Positions 1-8,035 are shown, counted from the first letter of the stretch. The stretch: DNA of 18,165 nucleotides from Actinomycetota bacterium (GCA_003136795.1 PLDP01000025.1:1-18165), one strand, 5' to 3'. Program-made: numbers and translations. The notes: generated by a model from the letters alone, not told the origin.

Positions 1-1065
1 CGACTTCGTCCACGCGAACACGAGCTGCACGACCGCTGCGAGCAGCATGACGCGGAACGCTTCGGCGGCCGAGACGTACTTGGGCTTGTAGACCCAGCGG
101 ATCAGCGTCGGCATCGCCCACCAGAGAAACGGCGTCACGACGACGCCAAGCGCGACGGTGGCGACGATGTAGCGGCGCAACAGCGCAAACGCGCGGTCGG
201 AGCGGCCGTGCTCGATGTCGCGCGTCTGCTCGGCGAGCAGCACAAGCCGCACCGGGGCCGACAGCGACGCAAACGCCGTCTGCGGCGCGAGCGCCGTCCT
301 GAAGTTCGCCGTCTGCACCGAGCCCGCGACGACGCCGATCAGCACCGAGGGCAGGCTGGTTCGCACGGACATCAGCCCCGAGGCGATCGTCGACTGGACC
401 GCGAAGGCACGGATCTCGCGGCGGTCCTCGGCCAGGGGCTCGGCCTTGGCGTGCGGCCAGCGGCGGAAGACCGCGAGGGCGACGCCGCTGACGGTGAGCG
501 TCGAGATCGCCTGCGCGACGACGATGGCGGCAAAGAGCCAGACGACGCCGTGATGCGCGCCGATCGCGATCGCGGCGAGCCGCAGCGCCATCGCCCACAG
601 CAGAAGGAGGCCACGGAGGTCGTAGCGGTTGCGCACGAGCAGCACGGCGCCCGCCATCCCCTCGGGCTGCTGGATCAGCGGGATCAGGGCCGCGATCAGC
701 ATGGCGTCGCGCAGGCCGGGCACGTTCCAGATGTACGGCGAGAGCAGGGCGGCGACGGCGACGGCGAGCGTCCCGGCGGCGCCGCCGGCAAGCTTGACCG
801 CGAGGCCGACCTGGAAGAGCCGCCGGAAGCGGCCCCACTGCTCCCGTGCGGCGTAGCGGTTGCCGTACTTGATCACGACCTCGTCGATCGTCAGGTCGAC
901 GAAGAGCTGCAGCAGGCTCGTGGTGCCGAAAACGAGCGCGAAGCGCGCGAAGTCGCCTTTCGAGAGCTCACGGGCCGCGACAACCGTGGCGCCGAACCCA
1001 AGGAGCGCCGACCCGTAGATCCCGAAGGCCGTCGTCGCGCGACGCCGGAGGACGCGGGAGGCCAT
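1..1065 (-). CDS. Wzx-like polysaccharide flippase (3' end truncated by window)
   Basis: Reading leftwards from the ATG at 1065, a frame stays open for 355 codons to the window edge, so the C-terminus is missing. The protein opens MASRVLRRRATTAFGIYG, then has a series of hydrophobic segments broken by short basic loops. The early GFGATVVAARELSKGDFARFAL segment is typical of the polysaccharide-biosynthesis/Wzx (MATE-like) family, as is the pattern of about twelve helices. Such proteins flip lipid-linked oligosaccharide repeat units across the cytoplasmic membrane. Family members are usually 400-500 residues, so perhaps 50-130 residues lie outside. The gene diverges from the polymerase-like gene at 1084 with only 18 bp between starts. 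No Shine-Dalgarno precedes the ATG, but a TATACT -10-like element lies 11 nt upstream, so the mRNA may be almost leaderless. Family assignment is by sequence character; substrate is unknown. Confidence 0.85.
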   Translation of the reverse strand, partial: MASRVLRRRATTAFGIYGSALLGFGATVVAARELSKGDFARFALVFGTTSLLQLFVDLTIDEVVIKYGNRYAAREQWGRFRRLFQVGLAVKLAGGAAGTLAVAVAALLSPYIWNVPGLRDAMLIAALIPLIQQPEGMAGAVLLVRNRYDLRGLLLLWAMALRLAAIAIGAHHGVVWLFAAIVVAQAISTLTVSGVALAVFRRWPHAKAEPLAEDRREIRAFAVQSTIASGLMSVRTSLPSVLIGVVAGSVQTANFRTALAPQTAFASLSAPVRLVLLAEQTRDIEHGRSDRAFALLRRYIVATVALGVVVTPFLWWAMPTLIRWVYKPKYVSAAEAFRVMLLAAVVQLVFAWTKS

Positions 1066-1076
1066 CTAACCGCGCG

Positions 1077-1084
1077 AGTATAGT
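1077..1084. promoter_or_regulatory. candidate symmetrical bidirectional -10 element between wzx-like and wzy-like genes
   Basis: The only AT-rich patch in the 18 bp between the divergent starts is AGTATAGT. On the plus strand it reads TATAGT (1079-1084); on the minus strand it reads TATACT (1082 down to 1077). The two hexamers share the palindromic TATA. The minus hexamer lies 11 nt before the flippase ATG, and the plus hexamer lies 8 nt before the TTG at 1093. No convincing -35 is visible on either side. Bidirectional promoters based on -10 symmetry are known in bacteria; that this one is active is inferred. Confidence 0.4.
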
Positions 1085-2448
1085 TGCCGGTCTTGGCGAA
1101 CCCGCTCCGGACGTTGCGTGCGCGGTACGGCGCCGGGCCGCTCGTCCTCGCCGCGGCGCTGCCGTTCCTCTTCCTCCACCGGCACTACCAACCGTCGTTC
1201 ACGGCGGGCAGCGTCAACGTGACGCTCGCCGACGCCGCGCTGCTGGCGGTCGTCGCCACGGCCGCGGTCAGTGGTTGGCGAAATGGGCTCGAACCGCTCC
1301 GTCACGCGCGCATGGTCTGGCTGTTGCTCGCGCTCTTCATGGCCTGGATCTTCGCGTCGCTCTTCTGGGCGCACAGCAACGACCCCGCCTACACGACTGG
1401 CTCGCACTTTGTCAGTGCGCTGAAGTTTCTCGAGTTCACGCTGCTTGCACCTGCCGTGCCACTGCTCCTGCGCCGCGAGCGTGACCTGCGCGTGCTGTTC
1501 GTCGGCCTGACTGCTTGGTCGACGTTCATCACGACAATCGCTCTCCTGCAATTTCTGGGTGTCCTGGACGAGTTCGAGGGCCGGCGGCCGTTGCAGCGTG
1601 AGCCGTCCTATGTGGGGGTGCACGAGCTCGGCGCCCTTTCGGGCGCGACGCTCGGGCTCGCGCTCGCGGCGCTGCTCGTCGGCCGATGGCGGCGGACGAC
1701 CACGGTCGCTGCCTTCGCGGGCGGGCTCGGCGTCGCACTCGCAGCTGCGCTCGACAGCGTCGGCGGAGTCGCGATGGCGGCTGCAACGCTGTGGGGAGCG
1801 ACGCGCGCGCGCGGGCAGGTGCCGGTCCGTCGCACGCTCGCTCTGTGCGCGATCGTGCTCGCGGTCGGCGTAGCGGCCGTGTCGCTACGTGGCGCGGCGG
1901 TCACCGCCTTCCTGGAGTTCCTCGGTGTCCGTGCTGCGGATCAACAGACGCAGACGCACGTACAGACGTACGCGCACCGCACGCTGCTCGGCTACATCGG
2001 CGTGGAGATCTGGCTCGACCATCCGATCGTGGGGGCGGGTTGGCAGGAGTCGCTGCAACCGGCGGCGTTCACACGGCACCTCGCCCAGGCCCACCGGCGG
2101 TTCCCGACGGAGCCGGAGCAGGCGTTCCCGGCGCCGGATCACAAATGGGGCGTTCAGAACGGGATCATCCAGACGGCGGCCGATCTCGGCATCGTCGGCC
2201 TGCTGCTTCTGCTGGCCGCGGTCGCAGGAGCGTTCCGCCTGGCATTGCGCGCCGCGCTCGACCGGCGGGCGCAGGCAACGGAGGCGGCGCTCGCCGCGCT
2301 CGTATGGCTCTGGGTCTCGTTCGCGGTCTTCACGGGGACCGGCCTCCTTGCGGGTGCGTCCGTCGACACGCTGCTCTGGATTTCCGTCGGGCTCGCAGTC
2401 GCCGTCTCGGCGAAGCCCCTTCACGAATCGCTCACCACCCCGAGGTAA
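1084..2448 (+). CDS. O-antigen polymerase/ligase family membrane protein (Wzy/WaaL-like)
   Basis: A 454-residue, very hydrophobic protein with about ten predicted membrane helices. One large hydrophilic loop (about residues 278-362) lies in the second half, the hallmark of the Wzy_C/O-antigen ligase fold. Residues 305-320 (IGVEIWLDHPIVGAGW) and 353-376 (HKWGVQNGIIQTAADLGIVGLLLL) match the family pattern of W..HP..G.G...H N......LG..G. It would polymerise or ligate lipid-linked repeat units on the outer face of the membrane, partnering the divergent flippase and the Wzz-type protein at 15835-16692. The start is uncertain. TTG at 1084 lies inside a -10-like TATAGT, and the in-frame TTG at 1093 is a good leaderless alternative; neither has a clear ribosome site. 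The epimerase follows 9 bp downstream, so they are probably co-transcribed. Confidence 0.82.
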   Translation: MPVLANPLRTLRARYGAGPLVLAAALPFLFLHRHYQPSFTAGSVNVTLADAALLAVVATAAVSGWRNGLEPLRHARMVWLLLALFMAWIFASLFWAHSNDPAYTTGSHFVSALKFLEFTLLAPAVPLLLRRERDLRVLFVGLTAWSTFITTIALLQFLGVLDEFEGRRPLQREPSYVGVHELGALSGATLGLALAALLVGRWRRTTTVAAFAGGLGVALAAALDSVGGVAMAAATLWGATRARGQVPVRRTLALCAIVLAVGVAAVSLRGAAVTAFLEFLGVRAADQQTQTHVQTYAHRTLLGYIGVEIWLDHPIVGAGWQESLQPAAFTRHLAQAHRRFPTEPEQAFPAPDHKWGVQNGIIQTAADLGIVGLLLLLAAVAGAFRLALRAALDRRAQATEAALAALVWLWVSFAVFTGTGLLAGASVDTLLWISVGLAVAVSAKPLHESLTTPR

Positions 2449-2457
2449 GGTGCCGCC

Positions 2458-3381
2458 GTGTCACGCGTCCTCGTTACCGGAGGCGGAGGCTTCATCGGCT
2501 CCAACCTCGCGCGCGCGCTGCTCGAGCGTGGCGACGAGGTACGCGTGCTCGACAACTTCTCGACCGGCAACCGGGCGAACCTTGCCGGCCTCGACGTCGA
2601 GGTCGTTGAGGGCGAGCTTCGCTCCTACGAGCGGGTGCACAACGCGGTGCGGGGCACGGAGATCGTCTTTCACCTCGGGGCGCTCGGTTCGGTGCCGCGC
2701 TCCGTGCAGGACCCGCTCACGTCGAGCGCCGTGAACATCGAGGGAACGCTCAACGTCCTCCTCGCCGCGCGCGACGAGGGCATTCGCCGCGTCGTCTTCT
2801 CGTCCAGCTCGTCGGTGTACGGGCCACGCCGGGAGCTGCCGGTCGGTGAAGACCTGCCGCCCGACCCGATCTCCCCCTACGGCGTCGCCAAGCTCGCCGC
2901 CGAGCGCTACTGCGTCTCGTTCTCACGCGTCTACGAGAGCTTCGAGAGCGTCGTCGTCCGCTACTTCAACGTCTTCGGCCCGCGCCAGAGCCCGTTCTCG
3001 CAGTACGCCGCCGTGATCCCGCTGTTCGTCACGGCGATCGCCGCAGGCGAGCCGATCACGATCTACGGCGACGGAGAGCAGCGCCGCGATTTCACCTATG
3101 TGACGAACGTCGTCGACGGCACGATCAGGGCGGCGGAGGCGGCGGGAGCGAGCGGCAGGATCTTCAACGTCGCGGCGAGCGCGCCGGCGACCGTCAACGA
3201 CGTCGCGCAGGCGATCGGCGACGTCCTCGGCAAGCCGGTCGAGAAGACCTTCGAGCCGCCGAGAGTGGGCGACATCCGCGACTCCTGGGCGGACATCTCG
3301 GCCGCCCGCGACGTGCTCGGCTGGGAGCCGACGGTCGGTCTCGAGGAAGGGCTGCGCCGGACCGTCGAAGCGCTTGTCTGA
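2458..3381 (+). CDS. NAD-dependent sugar-nucleotide epimerase (extended SDR, UDP-GlcNAc/UDP-Glc 4-epimerase-like)
   Basis: A complete 307-residue extended short-chain dehydrogenase. The Rossmann glycine motif GGGGFIG is at residues 8-14. A serine-rich catalytic strand FSSSSSVYG lies at 114-122, and the catalytic Tyr-Lys pair is Y141/K145 in YGVAK. Residues 168-187 (RYFNVFGPRQSPFSQYAAVIPLF region) resemble the WbpP/TviC type of UDP-N-acetylhexosamine 4-epimerase, although plain UDP-glucose 4-epimerase cannot be excluded. It would interconvert UDP-sugars in the cytoplasm to feed the glycosyltransferases. GTG is used as start, preceded by a weak purine-rich GAGGTAAGG stretch that overlaps the end of the polymerase gene. 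Its 3' end overlaps the next gene by 8 nt, so the two are translationally coupled. Precise substrate is not readable from sequence. Confidence 0.88.
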   Translation: MSRVLVTGGGGFIGSNLARALLERGDEVRVLDNFSTGNRANLAGLDVEVVEGELRSYERVHNAVRGTEIVFHLGALGSVPRSVQDPLTSSAVNIEGTLNVLLAARDEGIRRVVFSSSSSVYGPRRELPVGEDLPPDPISPYGVAKLAAERYCVSFSRVYESFESVVVRYFNVFGPRQSPFSQYAAVIPLFVTAIAAGEPITIYGDGEQRRDFTYVTNVVDGTIRAAEAAGASGRIFNVAASAPATVNDVAQAIGDVLGKPVEKTFEPPRVGDIRDSWADISAARDVLGWEPTVGLEEGLRRTVEALV

Positions 3382-4567
3382 ACCGACGCGCATCCTGCGC
3401 GTGATCGCGCGCCTGAACATGGGCGGGCCCGCCCTGCATGTCTCCTACCTCACGAAGGGACTGGAGAACCGCGGGTACCACACGACGCTCGTCGCGGGCA
3501 AGCTCGCGCGCGGCGAGGACTCGATGTCGTACGTCGCGGACGAGCTCGGCGTCGAGGTCGTTCCCCTGGTCGCGATGCACCGCGACGTCTCGCCCGTCTA
3601 CGACCCGGTCGCGGTCACGCGGCTTGTGTGCGAGATCCGCCGCGTGCGGCCGCACATCCTGCACACGCACACGGCAAAGGCCGGCGCGGTCGGCCGGGCC
3701 GCCGCGCTGCTCGCCGGCGATGCGCGCCCGCCGGTGATCGTGCACACCTACCACGGGCACGTGCTGCGCGGGTACTTCGACCCGGTGCGCACCCAGTTTT
3801 TCCGCGAGACCGAACGCGCGCTCGCGCGGCACACGAACCGGCTGATCGCGGTGGGACCTCAGGTGCGCGACGACCTCGTCGAGCTGGGCGTCGCACCGGC
3901 GGAGAAGTTCTCGGTGATCCGTCTCGGTATCGACCTGGAGTCGCGCGTGCTGACGGCCGACCGGCGCGCCGAGTTCCGGCACCTCTTCGGCATCCCGGAG
4001 GACCGCTTCGTCGTGGGCTGGATCGGCCGCATGACGGCGATCAAGCGCGTCCCGGACATCCTCGCGGCCTTCAAGGCGCTGCGTGACCGCGGGGTCGAGG
4101 CAACGTTGTGCCTCGTCGGCGACGGCCCCGACCGCGACGCGGTCGAGCAACTGGCCTCCGACCTCGGGATCGTCCGCGACATCCTCTTCGTCGGCTACCA
4201 GCGCGACGTCGCGCCCTACTACGCGTTCTTCGACGCGTTTCTGCTGCCGTCGGCGAACGAAGGGACGCCGGTCGTCGCGATCGAGGCCCTGGCCTCCGAG
4301 CGTCCGGTCGTGGCGACGCGCGTCGGCGGCGTGCCGGACGTCGTCGACGACGGCGAGGACGGCTTCCTGGTCGAGGTCGGTGACATCCCGGCGCTCGCCG
4401 ACCGGCTCGAGCAGCTCGCGCGCGACCCGGAGCTACGAGCCCGCATGGGCAAGGCGGGCCGCGAGCGTGTCGTTCCGCGCTATCGCGTCGAACGGCTCGT
4501 CGACGACGTCGACACGCTCTACCGCGAGCTGCTCACGGAGCAGGGCTTGCCAGCGCCATCCGCATGA
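3374..4567 (+). CDS. GT4-family glycosyltransferase
   Basis: A complete 397-residue GT-B enzyme. The N-terminal domain begins ILRVIARLNMGGPALHVSYLTKGL, the donor-independent Gly-rich loop typical of GT4 enzymes. The C-terminal domain has GWIGRMTAIKR (215-225), a LVGDGPDR loop (248-254) and the EX7E signature E296-E304 (NEGTPVVAIE). It would transfer a sugar from a nucleotide donor onto the lipid-linked oligosaccharide at the inner membrane face. TTG at 3374 is chosen because it keeps the first beta-strand intact, and the next in-frame candidate would remove it. The start lies inside the upstream epimerase, with an 8-nt overlap. The 3' end overlaps the converging hydrolase gene by 35 bp (4533-4567). 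Sugar specificity is unknown. Confidence 0.9.
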   Translation: MSEPTRILRVIARLNMGGPALHVSYLTKGLENRGYHTTLVAGKLARGEDSMSYVADELGVEVVPLVAMHRDVSPVYDPVAVTRLVCEIRRVRPHILHTHTAKAGAVGRAAALLAGDARPPVIVHTYHGHVLRGYFDPVRTQFFRETERALARHTNRLIAVGPQVRDDLVELGVAPAEKFSVIRLGIDLESRVLTADRRAEFRHLFGIPEDRFVVGWIGRMTAIKRVPDILAAFKALRDRGVEATLCLVGDGPDRDAVEQLASDLGIVRDILFVGYQRDVAPYYAFFDAFLLPSANEGTPVVAIEALASERPVVATRVGGVPDVVDDGEDGFLVEVGDIPALADRLEQLARDPELRARMGKAGRERVVPRYRVERLVDDVDTLYRELLTEQGLPAPSA

Positions 4568-5690
4568 AGGCGGCGAACGACGGCTTGTGCTTGCCGCCGA
4601 ACGTCAGCAGGCCCGACTGCCAGCCCCCGATCTTCGGTTCGTCGCGCAGCAGGAACCAGATCATCATGTCGACGCGCGGGTTCTTGCGGGCGATCGCGAA
4701 TGCTTCCTTCAAATAGGCCGCCTGCTTCGCGTAGCTGACGCCGAAGAGCGTGTCGGGTGGATTCGTCTGGTAGCCGTACTCGGTGATCCAGATCCGCTTG
4801 TTCCCGTAGAGCTGGGTGAGCAGCTTGGTCAGGTCGCTGAAGTTGCCGAGCGTGACCGCGGTGGCGGGATCGCCGCGGGCCCCGACCGGCTTCGTGGTGG
4901 GCTGGTCGTTCGGGCCTGCGTAGTACGGGTGGTGCGCCCACGCGTCGAAGTTCTTCAGTCCGTCCTTCTTCACGGCGCGCAGAAACGCAAGCGGGGAGAC
5001 GGACGGCCTGGCGCTCACTGGGTTGTTGTTGCCCCGCGGGCCGGTGGCCCCGCAGGCGACCCGTTCGTTGCGGAGCAGCGTCGCGTGAACACCCGAATAG
5101 ACGGCATTGCAGATGCGCACGTAGTCGAGCGCGCTCTGGATCACCCAGCCCTTGGACGTGTGCTTGTACTGCGGGCGGAGGAAGCTGGGGTTGTTCGGCT
5201 CGTTCCAGGCGAGCCACTCCTTGACCGGCGGCAGCATGCCGCCCTGGCCGTCGGGGAACTGGCCCCCGTACCGCCTCGCCGCGGCAAGCACGAAGTTGCG
5301 CAGGTCGATGCCCTTGGTCGGCGCGTAGTTGAGCGGACGACCGCCGTTTGCCCACGGCGGCGTGCCGTAGACGGTGAAGAGGACGTGCATGCCGTACTGG
5401 TTCGCGTACCGCACGACGCGGTCGTAGAGCGACCAGTCATAGGCCGGATCGGTCGGCGAGGCCGCGTTCGCCGGCCGCCGCTTCGCGACGCCGTAGATAC
5501 CGCCCCAGTACAACGTGACGCGAAGCTCCTGGACGTGCAGCTCCTTCAACGCGATCATCGACTGGTTGATCGGCCCGTAGAGCGTCTGTGCGTCGTCGAA
5601 GATCCCGACGCGCATGTAGCGGGAGGCGTGCGCGCTCGAAGCGACGAACGCCGTGGCGAGCACGGCGATGGCGACCCCCAGACGCTTCAT
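4533..5690 (-). CDS. secreted clan-A glycoside hydrolase (GH39/GH5-like)
   Basis: A 385-residue exported enzyme. The signal peptide covers residues 1-23 (MKRLGVAIAVLATAFVASSAHAS, cleavage after AHA). The mature part is a TIM-barrel pattern: VQELRVTLYWG (54-63), YGMHVLFTVYGTPPWA (99-114), WNEPN with predicted acid/base E164 (162-166), and WITEYGYQT with predicted nucleophile E304 (301-309). These are clan GH-A signatures close to GH39 and the cellulase-like families; PslG of Pseudomonas is a known exopolysaccharide-cluster GH39. The start is fixed by the signal peptide and by its position 2 nt after the stop of the UDP-xylose synthase gene, which implies coupled translation. The same frame runs open upstream through the neighbouring gene, but only this start gives a signal peptide. 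Its substrate could be the locus polysaccharide, perhaps a xyloside; that is inference. Confidence 0.85.
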   Translation of the reverse strand: MKRLGVAIAVLATAFVASSAHASRYMRVGIFDDAQTLYGPINQSMIALKELHVQELRVTLYWGGIYGVAKRRPANAASPTDPAYDWSLYDRVVRYANQYGMHVLFTVYGTPPWANGGRPLNYAPTKGIDLRNFVLAAARRYGGQFPDGQGGMLPPVKEWLAWNEPNNPSFLRPQYKHTSKGWVIQSALDYVRICNAVYSGVHATLLRNERVACGATGPRGNNNPVSARPSVSPLAFLRAVKKDGLKNFDAWAHHPYYAGPNDQPTTKPVGARGDPATAVTLGNFSDLTKLLTQLYGNKRIWITEYGYQTNPPDTLFGVSYAKQAAYLKEAFAIARKNPRVDMMIWFLLRDEPKIGGWQSGLLTFGGKHKPSFAAFMRMALASPAP

Positions 5691-5692
5691 GC

Positions 5693-6634
5693 TCAGACCG
5701 CTGCCGGCTCCCGACCGAGCGCCTTCAGCCAGCGGCGGAGGCCTTCCTCGAGGTCGATCTCGGGCTCCCAGCCGAGCACCTGACGCGCACGGGTGATGTC
5801 CGGGCGCCGCACCTGCGGGTCGTCGGTCGGCAGCGCCTCGAACACGAGCTCGCTCGTAGAGCCGGTGATGCGAATCACCGTCTGCGCGAGCTCGAGCATC
5901 GTCACCTCGTGGTCGGGGTTGCCGATGTTCACCGGCAGATGCTCGCCGCTCGTGGCCAGCAGATAGAGGCCGCGAATCAGGTCGTCGACGTAGCAGAGCG
6001 ACCGGGTCTGCGACCCGTCGCCGTACACGGTGAGCGGCTTGCCCTCGAGCGCCTGGTTGATGAACTGCACCGACGCGCGGCCGTCGTTTCGGCGCATGCG
6101 CGGCCCATAGGTGTTGAAGATGCGCGCGATGCACGTGTCCACGCCCTGCTGGGTGTGGTAGGTCATCGTCAGCGCTTCGGCGTAGCGCTTCGCCTCGTCG
6201 TAGACGCCGCGCGGGCCGATCGGGTTGACGTTCCCCCAGTAGGTCTCCGGCTGCGGGTGCACCTGCGGGTCGCCGTAGACCTCGCTCGTGGAGGAGATCA
6301 GGAAGCGGGCGCGCTTCCACTTCGCGAGCCCGAGGGCGTTGTGCGTGCCGTACGAGCCGACCTTCAGCGACGCGAGCGGCGCGCGCAGGTAGTCGACCGG
6401 GCTTGCAAGCGCGGCGAGGTGGAAGACGTAGTCGACGGGCTCGTCGACGTGAATCGGCTCGACGACGTTGTGGTTGAGGAACGCGAACTCGTCGCCCGAG
6501 ATGTGCGCGAGGTTCTCGAGCGAGCCGGTCTCGAGATTGTCGACGCAGATCACCCGGTGCCCATGCCCCAGGAGGAGATCGCAGAGATGCGAGCCGAGGA
6601 ATCCGGCGCCGCCGGTGACGACAGAAGTCAGCAT
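5693..6634 (-). CDS. uxs: UDP-glucuronate decarboxylase (UDP-xylose synthase), extended SDR
   Basis: A 313-residue extended SDR. The NAD-binding motif GGAGFLG lies at residues 8-14. The stretch [39 protein letters not shown] (115-153) carries the family-diagnostic YGDP..HPQ.E.YWG.VNP.GPR..YDE.KR pattern, with catalytic Y145 and K149 and acidic E118. It also has the SP(V)DYL and [10 protein letters not shown] motifs of UXS enzymes. The reaction is NAD-dependent oxidation and decarboxylation of UDP-glucuronate to UDP-xylose. ATG at 6634 is chosen because the Rossmann strand starts immediately; a frame extension to 6694 adds a basic, unrelated leader. No Shine-Dalgarno is seen, and a TACGAT -10-like element 8 nt upstream suggests a leaderless message. 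It forms a two-gene operon with the hydrolase. Confidence 0.9.
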   Translation of the reverse strand: MLTSVVTGGAGFLGSHLCDLLLGHGHRVICVDNLETGSLENLAHISGDEFAFLNHNVVEPIHVDEPVDYVFHLAALASPVDYLRAPLASLKVGSYGTHNALGLAKWKRARFLISSTSEVYGDPQVHPQPETYWGNVNPIGPRGVYDEAKRYAEALTMTYHTQQGVDTCIARIFNTYGPRMRRNDGRASVQFINQALEGKPLTVYGDGSQTRSLCYVDDLIRGLYLLATSGEHLPVNIGNPDHEVTMLELAQTVIRITGSTSELVFEALPTDDPQVRRPDITRARQVLGWEPEIDLEEGLRRWLKALGREPAAV

Positions 6635-6653
6635 GCCGCGAAATCGTACTCGG

Positions 6654-6673
6654 CGAGCGGAATTTTCGGCTCG
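6654..6673. promoter_or_regulatory. 20-bp imperfect palindrome, candidate operator
   Basis: Within the 152-bp region between the divergent uxs and first WxL-like genes lies CGAGCGGAATTTTCGGCTCG, in which 8 of 10 base pairs are symmetrical (mismatches at 6659/6668 and at the centre). It lies 20-39 nt upstream of the uxs start, overlapping where an RNA polymerase would bind for that gene. Dimensions fit a dimeric repressor site. No regulator is encoded in the window, so this is a candidate only. The rest of the 6635-6786 interval shows no clear additional signal except the ribosome site at 6769-6773. Confidence 0.3.
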
Positions 6674-6768
6674 TTCCTTACGAACCCTTTTCATACGGCG
6701 ACCGCCCCGAGCTTCCCACTCTGCGACCCGATAGTGGGTTTGCCAAGCAAGAACCCCTTCGGATCAAC

Positions 6769-6773
6769 AGGAG
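6769..6773 (+). promoter_or_regulatory. ribosome binding site of the first WxL-like gene
   Basis: AGGAG lies 13 nt before the ATG at 6787, within a purine-rich AGGAGAGAG run. This contrasts with the many starts in this window that lack a Shine-Dalgarno sequence. It supports the ATG at 6787 as the start. Confidence 0.6.
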
Positions 6774-6786
6774 AGAGCAAATCATC

Positions 6787-7317
6787 ATGAGGCAGCGGAT
6801 CTTCATCATCATCGGAATCGCAGCAGTGGCGCTGGTGGCAGCCACGGCAGCACTGGCGGGCACGCTGACCACCACGGCGACGGTCACCGGCACCGCCGGC
6901 ATCTCGCTCACCCTTCCGTCGAACCCCTCGATCAGCGACACGCTCAACGGCGCCGACCAGACCGTCTCCTACGCACCCCTGCTCGGCCTCGTCGACGCTC
7001 GCGGCAGCGGCGCAGGCTGGAACCTGACGATCTCGGCCACCACCTTCTCCGACACCTTCGGCCACAGCCTCGCTGCCGGCACGGTCACGGCGGCCTCCCA
7101 GGCCTGCCACACCGGCTCGACCTGCACCGCGGCGACCAACGCGATCACGCCGCCGCTGACGATCTCCACGACCGCCGGCAAGTTCTTCAACGCGGCCCTG
7201 AACACCGGCCTCGGGATGGTCGACGTCACCCCGACGATCCAGGTTGCGATCCCCGGCAACTCCTACGCCGGCACCTACACCTCAACCGTCACCCTCGCAG
7301 CGACCACCGGCCCGTAG
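6787..7317 (+). CDS. secreted WxL-like cell-surface protein 1
   Basis: A 176-residue exported protein. Residues 1-24 form a signal peptide (MRQRI, hydrophobic core, ALA|G). The mature part is rich in Thr, Ser, Gly and Ala with short beta-strands. It carries LNGADQT (53-59), the W-x-L motif GWNLTIS (77-83), a cysteine pair C107/C113 followed by TAATNAI, KFFNAA (132-137), and the tail AGTYTSTVTLAATTGP ending at the C-terminus. WxL domains of Firmicutes have the same layout: W-x-L in the middle and a distal Y..(T)...L..AP at the extreme C-terminus. They bind peptidoglycan non-covalently, and there is no LPXTG sorting signal here. Assignment to the WxL superfamily is by motif and by the DUF916 neighbour, not by a search. 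By eye about 70% identical to the next gene. Confidence 0.72.
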   Translation: MRQRIFIIIGIAAVALVAATAALAGTLTTTATVTGTAGISLTLPSNPSISDTLNGADQTVSYAPLLGLVDARGSGAGWNLTISATTFSDTFGHSLAAGTVTAASQACHTGSTCTAATNAITPPLTISTTAGKFFNAALNTGLGMVDVTPTIQVAIPGNSYAGTYTSTVTLAATTGP

Positions 7318-7367
7318 CACTCCCCGCTTTGCACCCTTCCGGGCACCCGCTGCCGCTCGGAATCCCA

Positions 7368-7399
7368 GAAAACGGCCCCGCCACCACGGGACCGTTTTC
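7368..7399 (+). terminator. intrinsic terminator-like hairpin after WxL-like gene 1
   Basis: GAAAACGG (7368-7375) pairs perfectly with CCGTTTTC (7392-7399). After a C/A mismatch, a further CCCG/CGGG adds four pairs around a six-base loop. The 3' arm is T-rich and is followed by ATTTCC, with A-rich sequence on the other side, so it could act in either direction. It lies 50 bp past the stop at 7317 and separates gene 1 from gene 2 into different transcripts. Confidence 0.6.
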
Positions 7400-7494
7400 A
7401 TTTCCGGAACCGAACGAGGGATCGTGGCATCGAGCGGCCCCGCCGATCCGGGTGATGCACGATCCCCGATCTGCGGAAGGACGATCCCCCAAAT

Positions 7495-8025
7495 ATGCGG
7501 CACAGACTCTTCATCCTCGGCGCGCTCGCCGTTCTGGCCCTGACGGCCGCAGCGGCTGCGCTCGCCGGGAACCTGACCGCTACGGCGACGGTCTCCGGCA
7601 CCGCGGGCGTCAGCCTCGGCCTCCCCGGCGACCCGTCGGTCAGCGACACGCTCGACGGCACCGACCAGACCGTCTCGTACGCACCGGTGCTCGGCGTCGT
7701 CGATGCCCGCGGCTCGGGCGGCGGCTGGAACATGACCATCTCCGCGACGACGTTCTCGGACGGTTTGGGTCACACACTGGCTCCGGGCACCGTTTCCGCC
7801 GTTGCGCAGGCCTGCCACGCGGGCAGTTCCTGCACCGCTCCGACGAACGCGATCGGCTACCCCTTGGGGGTGAACGGCTCTGCGGCCAAGTTCTTCAACG
7901 CCGCCGCCAACACCGGGCTCGGCAAGGTCGACGTGACGCCGACGGTCGATGTCTTGATTCCCGGCAATTCGTTCGCGGGCACGTACACCTCGACGGTCAC
8001 ACTCGCCGTCGCGACGGGCCCGTAG
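7495..8025 (+). CDS. secreted WxL-like cell-surface protein 2 (close paralogue of protein 1)
   Basis: 176 residues, the same length as protein 1 and alignable to it without gaps; about 126 of 176 positions are identical by eye count. It has a signal peptide of about 24 residues, LDGTDQT (53-59), GWNMTIS (77-83, so W-x-M instead of W-x-L), C107/C113, KFFNAA (132-137) and the tail AGTYTSTVTLAVATGP. The most divergent block, residues 121-131, lies between the cysteine loop and KFFNAA and is probably an exposed loop. GGAAGG at 7475-7480 is a distant possible ribosome site. It has its own upstream interval (7400-7494) and its own terminator, so it looks like a duplicated complete transcription unit. 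Function is inferred as a wall-associated surface protein. Confidence 0.72.
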   Translation: MRHRLFILGALAVLALTAAAAALAGNLTATATVSGTAGVSLGLPGDPSVSDTLDGTDQTVSYAPVLGVVDARGSGGGWNMTISATTFSDGLGHTLAPGTVSAVAQACHAGSSCTAPTNAIGYPLGVNGSAAKFFNAAANTGLGKVDVTPTVDVLIPGNSFAGTYTSTVTLAVATGP

Positions 8026-8035
8026 AAGACTCGTG

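Noticed and set aside
208..1083. 291-codon plus-strand frame opposite the flippase
   Set aside because: Arg/Asp/Glu-rich low-complexity translation, antisense to a clear membrane protein; a high-GC shadow frame.
5691..6320. Upstream extension of the hydrolase frame to a 595-codon protein
   Set aside because: The extension is an out-of-frame shadow of the UDP-xylose synthase; the signal peptide at 5690 marks the true start.
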